Shown here piece by piece: positions 10,569-18,356 of a DNA stretch of 64,000 nt (its first letter is position 1; each line of letters opens with the position of its first letter). A model generated the notes under the pieces. It was not told where the DNA came from, made no database searches, and was given only the letters and a program-made list of their open reading frames with translations. The stretch spans positions 2,947,501-3,011,500 of the forward strand of contig NZ_SDKC01000001.1 of the NCBI RefSeq assembly GCF_004123145.1, read 5' to 3'. A program made the position numbers and the translations under genes. Source of the stretch: Blautia faecicola (GTDB taxonomy: Bacteria; Bacillota; Clostridia; Lachnospirales; Lachnospiraceae).

Positions 10569-11663
10569 TTAATATAATTCATTAGTGTCATGGTAATAAA
10601 TTCTTATTTCCATGGTAACAATATTTATAATTCCTAAGAGTAATATAAGATTTATTGGAATATACTTTCTCACCACATCACCTGTTACAGCAATCGATGT
10701 CACGCTGATAAGCAGAATCCATATAGAATATTTATCCCATGCTTTTCGATACTGCTCTATCTTCCTCAACACAAATATCTCACCACTTATTCCTAGTCCA
10801 AGAAAAATAAGAATAGCCATAATTCTCAAAAACCACGACCATTCTGTAGAAAAATACTCTCGCTCACCTAAAATATTTAATTCTGATGGACGGATCACCC
10901 ACTCCACATACCTGTACCCAAACTTCAGTGGAACAGTTATGCAAGCAAATAAATCTTTTTGAAATACTGTATTTCTTATTACTGCCAATAAAACCAAAAT
11001 CATGTAAGCTATCATCCAGAATGTTTCCTTTTCTTTCACTTCATTTTTCAACTTTTTTATTTCATGATCTGTTTTTTTCTTCACAGTTTTTACTTCTTCT
11101 TGTACCTTATTAAACTGGTATTCTATTGTTCTAGCTTTTTTCTCTGCTTCTTTCTGTCTCTTCTGTGCTTCATCTACCGCTTCAACAGATGATTTATTCA
11201 CCTGTATCTGCAATTTAGAGTTCTGGTCCCGAACGTCTTTTATTTCTTCTTCGAGCTGCTCTTGCTCGCTCCTGCTCTTCAAGCCGTTTCTGTTCCTCAA
11301 ATCGTCGTTGCTCTGCTGAAGCGATTGATTCAACTTCTGCGTTTCGGACATTTCGGTTGTCAAATGATGAATTTCGTCGTTTAACTTCCGAATTTCGTCT
11401 TGCATTTCGTAATTCTCGAAGAATAACTTCTGTTTTTCCATTTTCAGCTTGTGTGTCCTTTCCTGAAATTTCTGGATAAACTCGTTCATCTTCTGATTTC
11501 TCACCTGTAACTCGTCTCTCTCTTCCGTCACTAGCTCCAGTGACGCCGTCCGCTCCTTCGCAAGCTGCTTCCACTTGTCGGTAGTATCCGGCAAGTTCTT
11601 CGTCTGATCTGCTGTCTCTGTTGACTGAATCTCTGGCTTTTTGCCTATTTCTATCAAATTCAT
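10569..11663 (-). CDS. DUF6040-like coiled-coil membrane protein overlapping the relaxase gene
   Basis: A 364-residue protein: a long charged coiled coil (residues ~30-215), then about four membrane segments in the C-terminal 150 residues. It resembles the DUF6040 family found next to relaxases in Clostridia mobile elements; its function is unknown. The start ATG at 11663 has AAGGAGGG eight bases upstream, and both lie inside the relaxase gene, so 449 bases are read in two frames. A role at the membrane during conjugation is possible but is inference from position. Confidence 0.75.
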   Translation of the reverse strand: MNLIEIGKKPEIQSTETADQTKNLPDTTDKWKQLAKERTASLELVTEERDELQVRNQKMNEFIQKFQERTHKLKMEKQKLFFENYEMQDEIRKLNDEIHHLTTEMSETQKLNQSLQQSNDDLRNRNGLKSRSEQEQLEEEIKDVRDQNSKLQIQVNKSSVEAVDEAQKRQKEAEKKARTIEYQFNKVQEEVKTVKKKTDHEIKKLKNEVKEKETFWMIAYMILVLLAVIRNTVFQKDLFACITVPLKFGYRYVEWVIRPSELNILGEREYFSTEWSWFLRIMAILIFLGLGISGEIFVLRKIEQYRKAWDKYSIWILLISVTSIAVTGDVVRKYIPINLILLLGIINIVTMEIRIYYHDTNELY

Positions 11664-12456
11664 TCTCTAAGCCCTCCTTACTGATGTCCAGATGAAATGT
11701 TTTTGACAGATTGCTGTCACGCACTTTCTTTCCATCCTGATTCTGAAATGTGATGTGTTTCCGCTTTTCTATCCAGTTCACACTCCATCCAAACTGTTTC
11801 ATTTTTTCTATAAACTTTTCTTTGCTGATACAATTTTCCAGTGCCTTTAATATCGCCATTGCACAGTCCGCTACAAAACTGTCCTTTACCTGTTGACGGA
11901 ACAGGTTATATTTATCTTTACTCCATGCAATGACTTCCCCTTTTTCAATCTGGCTTCCATCAAAGTGCTTTCCTTTCTCGACAACTGTCAGTCCACGTTC
12001 CCGGCACATCTGATTGGTAAGCTGTTTCATACGTTCCAGATCCTTTTTGGTGTTATGCAGTTTTCTTCCATCTTCATAACTCACTGAATTAGTAACCAGA
12101 TGGCAGTGGATATGATCTTTATCCTTATGCACAGCCATTAAGGTCTGGAATCCACTGAACCAATTTTCTGCAAACTCTTTTCCAAATTCTAATGCCTGCT
12201 CCGGAGTAATCTGCTCGTCCTTATGCCAGGAAATAATGTTGTGAGCGTACATTCTCCCAGAATCTTTATCCCACATCTTCTTTTCTTCTAAAAAGGTTCT
12301 ATACACCAGATCATAGTTGATCTCATCATGGCAGTACGGACCTGTTACATAAGTAAGCAGTTCACTTGTCTTGTCCTGTCGCAAAACATATTCGATACAA
12401 TTTCTCATTGCTCCATGTGTATTTGTCCGCTTATTAATCGTCTTATTAATAGCCAT
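11215..12456 (-). CDS. MobA/VirD2-type relaxase
   Basis: A 413-residue relaxase: nicks oriT and leads strand transfer. The N-terminal domain shows the HUH signature (HKDKDHIHCHLVTNSV near residues 108-123) and an upstream GPYCHDEINYDLVY segment. The C-terminal ~140 residues are very rich in Arg, Glu and Ser with little recognisable fold, and this is the part overlapped out of frame by the next gene. The start at 12456 has an AGGAAGGAG site and overlaps mobC by 52 bases. No type IV secretion genes are present, so the element is probably mobilizable rather than self-transmissible. Confidence 0.9.
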   Translation of the reverse strand: MAINKTINKRTNTHGAMRNCIEYVLRQDKTSELLTYVTGPYCHDEINYDLVYRTFLEEKKMWDKDSGRMYAHNIISWHKDEQITPEQALEFGKEFAENWFSGFQTLMAVHKDKDHIHCHLVTNSVSYEDGRKLHNTKKDLERMKQLTNQMCRERGLTVVEKGKHFDGSQIEKGEVIAWSKDKYNLFRQQVKDSFVADCAMAILKALENCISKEKFIEKMKQFGWSVNWIEKRKHITFQNQDGKKVRDSNLSKTFHLDISKEGLENEFDRNRQKARDSVNRDSRSDEELAGYYRQVEAACEGADGVTGASDGRERRVTGEKSEDERVYPEISGKDTQAENGKTEVILRELRNARRNSEVKRRNSSFDNRNVRNAEVESIASAEQRRFEEQKRLEEQERARAARRRNKRRSGPEL

Positions 12457-12785
12457 ATCTTTTCACTCTCCTTCCTGTATTTGAGAATATTTTTGTTGAG
12501 ATAATACAGAATATCTTCCCTTGGCATAAAACCATCCGTATTCATTTTTCTTGCAATCTGATTCAAATTCGTAGCTGCACCACGAAGCTGACTAAGTATC
12601 TCTGAAAGAATCTGATTCAGCGTTTTCAGTTCTTCCACTTCCTCTGCAGAAGCAATTTTTAAACCTGCTATTGCATGAATTACAACCGCCTGCTGAGTCT
12701 GTCCAGACTCCTTTACTTTATTTTGGAGCAGATTATACTCTGCTTTATTCATTCGTATCGTTACTGTATAATTTCGTTTTCGCAT
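12405..12785 (-). CDS. mobC: MobC-like relaxosome accessory protein
   Basis: A 126-residue protein with an N-terminal ribbon-helix-helix-type segment (RNYTVTIRMNKAEYNLLQNKVKESG) and a downstream stretch typical of MobC (LRGAATNLNQIARKMN). MobC proteins bind oriT and help the relaxase open the strand. The ATG at 12785 has a GGAG site ten bases upstream. It is first in a mobC-relaxase-DUF6040 operon and lies directly beside the oriT candidate. Confidence 0.85.
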   Translation of the reverse strand: MRKRNYTVTIRMNKAEYNLLQNKVKESGQTQQAVVIHAIAGLKIASAEEVEELKTLNQILSEILSQLRGAATNLNQIARKMNTDGFMPREDILYYLNKNILKYRKESEKIWLLIRRLISGQIHMEQ

Positions 12786-12844
12786 AAATCTTTGTCTCCT
12801 TTCTCCACTCTATCTTTTTTATAAATCATTCATAACCTTTCCGG

Positions 12845-13290
12845 CTGGTAGATTAGCAGGGGATATATAAGGGAGTGCAACGCTCCCTTATACAGGTGCA
12901 GGGCGCATGACGTCCAGTGGACGTCAGCTTTGCGCCGACCGGAGCGACAGCGGAGACAAGTCCTAGTCAATCAGTAAGTGTTCCGTAGGAATGTCCGGTG
13001 GACATTTCGCAGGGATACTTACGCCATTGACGTGCCGGGGTTCCAAGGGGCAGAGCCCTCTGGCAAGTTTAGGAACAGCCCAAAGGCTGACTCCGGTGCA
13101 GAGTGGCTTGCCACTTTGCGAAACTTGCCTGTCATCTCCCCACCACTGAACCAGTACCAAGTAAGCAACATTCTCCTCTGCGTTATCAAGCCAAAATTGA
13201 GATGACAGTGGTTTTGTGGTGCAGGAACTGACTGTAAAAGAAAGAGAAAATCTCCACATTCCATAGATTTTTCCTTTCTGAAACAGGCTA
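12845..13290. other. Candidate origin of transfer (hairpin-rich non-coding region)
   Basis: The region upstream of mobC holds three separate inverted repeats: a 10-bp stem with a 7-base loop (12866-12875 with 12883-12892); TGACGTCC/GGACGTCA (12908-12915, 12919-12926) nested inside GGCGCA/TGCGCC; and AATGTCC/GGACATT (12990-12996, 13000-13006) nested inside GTAAGT/ACTTAC (12974-12979, 13017-13022). It is more GC-rich than its flanks. Open frames here (such as 12963-13328) have no credible ribosome site. Position next to mobC and relaxase supports oriT; the nick site is not identified. From 13290 to 13592 I see nothing definable. Confidence 0.55.
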
Positions 13291-13592
13291 GTCATGCACC
13301 ACTCCGATGCGAAGTATCGGACAATCATGTGCCGTATCCGGCACTCTATATTTCTTCTTTGCCTTGCTTATACAACGTTTTCCATCTGCAAATGCCTCTC
13401 TGGCATATTTCGTTGTTATTTCTGCTTTTCTTTTTCTGAATCACTTTCCATTTCTGCTGAAAAGCATAAAAATAGCAGTCATGAACATTTCACTGATTTT
13501 TACCAATAGAAATGCCATCACTGCCATTACCTTTTTCTGCTATTCTGTTTCCGTAAAGCTTTCCTTACTGTCAGTCTATTTTTCTATTACTG

Positions 13593-13856
13593 CTATTTTA
13601 TTTTGTCGCAAATTTCAAACAGGTCATGCAATAAATTCTCCAGTTTCATAAGTCTGCGATGCTGATACCAGATCAATCCGGGAAGTCCCACTGCAAGGAA
13701 GAACGAAGCACATAAAATCTTTATTGCCTGTCCTCTGCTGCTTATCCCTCCATATCCAAATCCACATACCAGATTCACGAATAAAACATAGAAATATCCA
13801 CAAAATAAAACAAATTCAAAAATCCACACCAGCACCTTTTTCACTTTCTCTTTCAC
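13593..13856 (-). CDS. Small two-helix membrane protein, unknown
   Basis: An 87-residue protein with two hydrophobic segments (about residues 7-33 and 44-62) and a charged, helical tail. I do not recognise a family. It starts at GTG 13856 with GGAGG twelve bases upstream, a slightly long spacing. It is divergent from the XRE regulator, and two matching operators lie between them, so it may be that regulator's target. Coding status is plausible but not certain. Confidence 0.5.
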   Translation of the reverse strand: MKEKVKKVLVWIFEFVLFCGYFYVLFVNLVCGFGYGGISSRGQAIKILCASFFLAVGLPGLIWYQHRRLMKLENLLHDLFEICDKIK

Positions 13857-13892
13857 TCTGTACTTCTCCCTCCTGCATTTTTAAATTCAGTG

Positions 13893-13934
13893 TAGCGAAT
13901 TTCTCGCTATATTTCAATAGTGAATATCTCGCTA
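13893..13934. promoter_or_regulatory. Twin operators between divergent genes
   Basis: TAGCGA-5 bases-TCGCTA at 13893-13909 is a perfect inverted repeat. TAGTGA-5 bases-TCGCTA at 13918-13934 is a one-mismatch copy, starting 25 bases later. They lie between the divergent small membrane gene and the XRE gene and are likely bound by the XRE protein, probably with autoregulation. The binding partner is inferred from position. Confidence 0.6.
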
Positions 13935-13962
13935 AGTTATTATTATGCTAGAGGTGAAACGC

Positions 13963-14196
13963 ATGTATCAGAGAATACGGGATCTGCGTGAAGATCGTGA
14001 CCTTACGCAGAAGAATATGGGTGAAATTCTGAATTGCAGTCAGCGTATTTACAGTAATTATGAATGTGGTGATGTCGATATCCCTACTCACATTCTGATT
14101 AAACTGGCTGAATTTCATAACACCAGCGTTGACTATCTGCTAAACCTGACAGATGATAAACGTCCTTACCCAAGAAAAAAGAATAGCTCCACTTAA
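13963..14196 (+). CDS. XRE-family HTH regulator
   Basis: A 77-residue protein that is essentially one HTH_3 domain (MYQRIRDLREDRDLTQKNMGEIL ... YSNYECGDVDIPTHILIKLAEFHNTSVDYLL) plus a short basic tail. I choose ATG 13963, with AGAGG eight bases before it, over an in-frame ATG at 13945. It is the only plus-strand gene in the mobile element, divergent from the transfer genes, and probably represses its own promoter and its neighbour through the twin operators at 13893-13934. Confidence 0.85.
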   Translation: MYQRIRDLREDRDLTQKNMGEILNCSQRIYSNYECGDVDIPTHILIKLAEFHNTSVDYLLNLTDDKRPYPRKKNSST

Positions 14197-14197
14197 G

Positions 14198-14236
14198 GCA
14201 GTCCGATTTATTTTATGCAAACCGGACTGCTTTTCC
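14198..14236. terminator. Intrinsic terminator after the XRE gene
   Basis: GCAGTCCG (14198-14205) pairs with CGGACTGC (14223-14230), followed on the plus strand by TTTTCCTTTTT. It begins two bases after the XRE stop and also faces the end of parR from the other side. Confidence 0.75.
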
Positions 14237-14249
14237 TTTTTACAGACAG

Positions 14250-14702
14250 CTAAAAACTATCCGCAAAATCCAGTGCTGCATCCATATCAGCTTCTTTCTC
14301 CCAGTCCAGATTATCTTCTGCGATCTCTCCATCCGTTTTCTCCATTGTTAGTGTTCTGTCCGGCAGATTAATTTCTCCTACCGATTCTTTTACAAACGGT
14401 ACAAGCATTTCCATCAGATTCTTCGCTATAGCCATCGGGGCAGATTCTTTCACTCCATCCCGGACAGCTGTTTCCACTCTTTCCAGAAAAGCATCTTCCT
14501 TTTCTCTGGTTTCCAGATACGGATCTGCTTCATTCCTGTACTCTCTGGAAAAATAATCGTTTAAAGCAACTACAACTGCTCTGGTGTACGATTTATATTT
14601 TTCCCTGTCCATCGTCTGCAAATATTCCCATGCCTGCCGGTCCTGTTCATCACAAAGATTTAAGCGGATATTTGTGTTGATGATTTTCCGTTCTTTTCTC
14701 AT
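14250..14702 (-). CDS. ParR-like plasmid segregation adaptor
   Basis: A 150-residue protein whose N-terminus (INTNIRLNLCDEQDRQAWEYLQ) fits a ribbon-helix-helix DNA-binding domain and whose acidic C-terminal tail (DWEKEADMDAALDFADSF) resembles ParR tails that bind the filament. The start overlaps the parM stop by four bases (ATGA). Together they form a type II (actin-like) partition pair. The assignment is by position, size and organisation; sequence conservation in ParR is low. Confidence 0.65.
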   Translation of the reverse strand: MRKERKIINTNIRLNLCDEQDRQAWEYLQTMDREKYKSYTRAVVVALNDYFSREYRNEADPYLETREKEDAFLERVETAVRDGVKESAPMAIAKNLMEMLVPFVKESVGEINLPDRTLTMEKTDGEIAEDNLDWEKEADMDAALDFADSF

Positions 14703-15643
14703 ACAAGCATCCCTCCGTTTCTCTGGATTTTCCTTACGGTCATTGCTTCATAGCCTTTCGCTGTGGCACAGATGTCCCGTACAATTGTCACCCGGCTCTT
14801 GTCGTATTCTCCAAAATTCTGAATCATACAACCTCCACCGCCGACCACATACAGACGCATCAGTTCTGGATTATATTCCCGTTCTCTCAGCTTATGGAAG
14901 ATTTCTTTCGTATAATCTCCGGCAGCTTTACGAATGACTGTCAGATATTTCTCTCCAATATCTGCTGTCCCGGTACGGATCACCTGCTCAATCATCAAAT
15001 CGTCCACCACTGTTCCCAGTTCTTTCAGCAAGGATTCCCTGACTGCAAGCACACACTGGTGTGTTCCATATTTCTCTGTAAAGCATTTCTTCTCTAATGG
15101 ACGGGAATTATTGATATACATGATATTCATAGTTCCATTTCCAATATCTGCCAACATATTGATGCCTTTGAAATCCTGTAAGCGGTAAAAGGCTGCTGCA
15201 AATCCCTGTGGGTAAATATCAGCTCCTGCAAACTCCACATGATATTCTTTATTGCGGAATGTAAAATCCACACGTTCATTCTGTAGAAGATATTTCTGGA
15301 AATCTTCTTTCTGTGTAGCAACCCAGGTAAGAGGAAGTCCGGCTGCGATATGCACCTTTGCCCGGTTCATTCCTTTCCCGTCCAGTTCTCTTGCGATAGC
15401 CGCCAGTGTCAGCACATAATAGTCCTCGTCCTGCGTTTTCTCTGCACAGAACTCTTTGTGTTCCTCTCCAATCTGGTAATACATACCATTGTAAACAAGA
15501 AGATTATTCTGGAAGATTGGCTCCTTGTCATATCTGGCTACACCGGATGGAAAGCATCTGGTGGCAGTTTTCATGTTTCCATACCCATGATCAATCCCGA
15601 TCACCATAACTGTTTCATTATTGTTGTTTTTCATCATTCGCAT
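14699..15643 (-). CDS. parM: ParM/StbA-like actin-family segregation ATPase
   Basis: A 314-residue actin-fold ATPase. Phosphate-1 is IGIDHGYGNMKTA (near residue 15), phosphate-2 is MLADIGNGTMNIMYI (near 165), and the adenosine motif is LYVVGGGGCMIQNFG (near 270). Such proteins polymerise to push plasmid copies apart. I use the ATG at 15643 because GAGG lies seven bases before it; the ATG at 15649 touches the site. Its presence with a primase suggests the element replicates and segregates as a plasmid at least part of the time. An inverted repeat TTCCC/GGGAA at 15684-15699 upstream could be an operator. Confidence 0.85.
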   Translation of the reverse strand: MRMMKNNNNETVMVIGIDHGYGNMKTATRCFPSGVARYDKEPIFQNNLLVYNGMYYQIGEEHKEFCAEKTQDEDYYVLTLAAIARELDGKGMNRAKVHIAAGLPLTWVATQKEDFQKYLLQNERVDFTFRNKEYHVEFAGADIYPQGFAAAFYRLQDFKGINMLADIGNGTMNIMYINNSRPLEKKCFTEKYGTHQCVLAVRESLLKELGTVVDDLMIEQVIRTGTADIGEKYLTVIRKAAGDYTKEIFHKLREREYNPELMRLYVVGGGGCMIQNFGEYDKSRVTIVRDICATAKGYEAMTVRKIQRNGGMLV

Positions 15644-15825
15644 AATCATACCTCACACTTTCTTAATTTTTATTTTTTACTTATTCCCAAATTCGGGAAA
15701 AACCTATATTTCGTTGATACATGAAAAAGGGCAGTCAGTGTAAAAAAAGCAAAATATTATGTACTTTGGCAGCTATCTTTGTTATTTCTCCTGCTCCGGT
15801 AACATTTCTTTTTGCTTATTTTGCC

Positions 15826-17655
15826 CTAAATGCCCTTAATTCCCTGATTCATATTTAATTGTAACTGTTTATAATCTATATCTGTTTCTTCAAAAGGTAT
15901 TCTTTCTTCTGGATCTACAGGACAAAAATCTTCTTCTTTAACTGCAATATCCTGATAATAAAACTCACCATTGTACTGCTTCAGAAGGAAACCTTTATCT
16001 GTCATATTCCTGAAAAAGTTGGATTTACCATGCCCCTGTCGGCCATTCTCTTTGCAGTATTCCTCATACATATGGAACACTTCACTTCGTTTCAGACGTT
16101 TTCCTTTAGCACGCACCAATGACTCATCAATAAAAGCACAGATACTATCTGACGTCCGTTGCACTTCTCTTACACATTCTTTGCTGTGTTCGCTCTCCGT
16201 GAACTTTCCCTGTTCGTACAGATTTTTCAATGCAATCATCGCCATATGAATTGCATAATCGGATTCTGCCTGTACCTTTTCCTTTAAGTGCAGATCTTTT
16301 TCACCACTTTTTACTACCCGGTTCATATCGAGAATCAGTAGTCTACGGTAAAAAGCATCTGACTTGTCCTCAAGATTTTGCGGCATTTCATTGGTAGAAA
16401 AAAGTAGCTTTGCATAAGAGTGAAAATGAATTGCATCCTGTCCTTTTTTCTCATAAATCAGTGTGTCCTCACCGACTGCTTTCTTTAATACATCTGTGTT
16501 CTCCATTGCTTTGCAGGGAATATCCGCACAGGCATTTAACAGCTTTCCATACATTCCAGTCGCATAGAATCGTTTATTTAAATCCTGTAAAGAAATGCTG
16601 GACATATTGTTGATTCCAACTACATGCTGAATCAGCGATACTGCCACAGACTTTCCGGTTCCACCATTTCCTTTCAGTGTAAGGAATTTCTGAAACTGCG
16701 TATCCTGTGTCATGCAGTATCCAAAATACTCCCAGAACGTCTGCTGTTCTTCTATATTTGGAAGAGAGGATGCAAGATATTTTTTGATATTTTCGCCACC
16801 CTGCATCACCTGCTCTCTGTCTTCCGGATAATAGGGAAATGGTATCTGATTGATTGTCAGATAATCCGGATTGTGTTCCAGCATTTCACCCGTAATCGGA
16901 TCATAATATCCATTTTTAAAATTAATCCACCGCACAGGCTGCTTATTTAGTTCATATGCCTCCCGGTGAACTTTCGGCTGTGTAATCAGCAGATTATAAA
17001 TTCTTTTAATTACGCCACTCTGTATCTGATCTCGATAGATCAGCTTCTGTATACGGTATTTCATTCTCACCCCATTATGATCTTCCCAATAGGCACCATG
17101 TTCATAATAATAAGGTGTGATTCCTACCACAAAAAACTGAACATTCTCCACCAGATAATCTACAATCTCCATATCCCGGACGCCTTTCACATTCCCTTTT
17201 GCATCAAATAAATGAAAACGGCTCAGTTCCGGTTGTTCTTTCGGTTCTCGTTCAAACCGAAGAATATACTGTTCCAGTAGTTTCTCAACTTCTTTCTGAT
17301 TATCCAATTTGCCAAGATACTCTTTCTCTTTGAACAACTGCCAGCCTGCTTTTCCATCAAGACCAGCGTCTTTGAAAAATGTCTGTAACTTATCATTCAT
17401 CCACTTCACCGTACAGGCAGTCACATAATGATAGGCACTCTGACAGCTTCCTGTAAACTGAATAGCTCTCATTTCTTCTATAAAGGAATCTGCACTGAAA
17501 TAATATCCGTCATCTTCCTGCACCAGACAAAGTGCCTGATAACCTGACATCACAATATTCAGTGCGATATCCTGATTGTCCACCAGAAAGATATAGGTCT
17601 GTGCTGTCCCTTCTGGATTGGTTTCCATATAATGCTTCAAAAACTTCTTGTTCAA
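15826..17655 (-). CDS. D5/P4-family primase-helicase
   Basis: A protein of about 609 residues. The C-terminal half is an SF3-type helicase: Walker A GNGGTGKS near residue 340, then NACADIPCKAMENTDVLKKAVGED and LLFSTNEMPQNLEDKSDAFYRRLLIL, the D5-family signature. The N-terminal ~280 residues are less conserved and probably carry the D5_N/primase-associated region. TTG 17655 has AGGAAG seven bases upstream; GTG 17664 is the alternative. It probably initiates replication of the element's circular form. Confidence 0.85.
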   Translation of the reverse strand: MNKKFLKHYMETNPEGTAQTYIFLVDNQDIALNIVMSGYQALCLVQEDDGYYFSADSFIEEMRAIQFTGSCQSAYHYVTACTVKWMNDKLQTFFKDAGLDGKAGWQLFKEKEYLGKLDNQKEVEKLLEQYILRFEREPKEQPELSRFHLFDAKGNVKGVRDMEIVDYLVENVQFFVVGITPYYYEHGAYWEDHNGVRMKYRIQKLIYRDQIQSGVIKRIYNLLITQPKVHREAYELNKQPVRWINFKNGYYDPITGEMLEHNPDYLTINQIPFPYYPEDREQVMQGGENIKKYLASSLPNIEEQQTFWEYFGYCMTQDTQFQKFLTLKGNGGTGKSVAVSLIQHVVGINNMSSISLQDLNKRFYATGMYGKLLNACADIPCKAMENTDVLKKAVGEDTLIYEKKGQDAIHFHSYAKLLFSTNEMPQNLEDKSDAFYRRLLILDMNRVVKSGEKDLHLKEKVQAESDYAIHMAMIALKNLYEQGKFTESEHSKECVREVQRTSDSICAFIDESLVRAKGKRLKRSEVFHMYEEYCKENGRQGHGKSNFFRNMTDKGFLLKQYNGEFYYQDIAVKEEDFCPVDPEERIPFEETDIDYKQLQLNMNQGIKGI

Positions 17656-17813
17656 ACTTATCACTTCCTTTCAGGCAAAGAAAAAGACGCAAGCCACATT
17701 TCTATGACTCACGCCTTTCTCTGCACTTATTTACTTTACTGTGAACTCTGCAAAAAAGTTCCGATTTACAGTTGCAATTCGCTACGCACTGTGTATCCTT
17801 TTAGAACTTGCAT

Positions 17814-18161
17814 TTAAACATAAATCAATTCCTTGAGAATAATCTCTTCCGCAATCGCTCTGTGTTGATTAGCAGCTCTTACCCATGCCATTTGATCTGC
17901 TTTTTTATCCGGCAGTGGTTCTTTTTCTTCCAGCTGCTTCAGGATCACTTCTTCCCGTTCTCTTGCTGCCTTATCTACTTCCAGAAGGTGTTCTCCAATT
18001 ATATCCTGTAAAAGCATCACCTGATAGGTTGAATTTCGATGATTCTTCAGATAATCTCTGCGAAGAAATCCATATTTGCCAAGTTGCTCCATCTGCTCAC
18101 CGGATTTATAGGTGAGATTCGGAATCAGGTATCCATTTACATTTGTATAAGTCAGTTTCAT
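17814..18161 (-). CDS. tnpV: TnpV family protein
   Basis: A 115-residue protein starting MKLTYTNVNGYLIPNL, matching the TnpV family known from Tn4451/Tn4453-type mobilizable transposons of Clostridia; its function is unknown. It is mostly helical and charged. An AGAGG site precedes ATG 18161. An inverted repeat GTAACA/TGTTAC (18198-18203 with 18218-18223) lies about 40 bases upstream and could be a promoter operator. It is the last gene of the mobile element before chromosomal sequence. Confidence 0.8.
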   Translation of the reverse strand: MKLTYTNVNGYLIPNLTYKSGEQMEQLGKYGFLRRDYLKNHRNSTYQVMLLQDIIGEHLLEVDKAAREREEVILKQLEEKEPLPDKKADQMAWVRAANQHRAIAEEIILKELIYV

Positions 18162-18356
18162 ATCCCTATGACCTCTCTTTCGTTTAAACTTTTATCTGTA
18201 ACAGAACCAACTGTTCATGTTACGTCATTGCTACAAATCTTTCTTTCCATATCATTTTGAATCCAACCCGGGCAGATTTTCTTCAAAATCATGGTAAAAG
18301 TGCTTCGTTTCTGTGTTGGGAAAATGAACGGAAACACTTGATTTTACTGACTTTCT

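Noticed and set aside
12963-13328. A 121-codon minus-strand frame, with two overlapping ones, in the oriT region
   Set aside because: No convincing ribosome site, odd composition, and the frame runs through several perfect hairpins; better explained as non-coding transfer-origin DNA.
13294-13651. Two overlapping plus-strand frames upstream of the small membrane gene
   Set aside because: They overlap each other in different frames, have no ribosome site and end inside the 13593-13856 gene.
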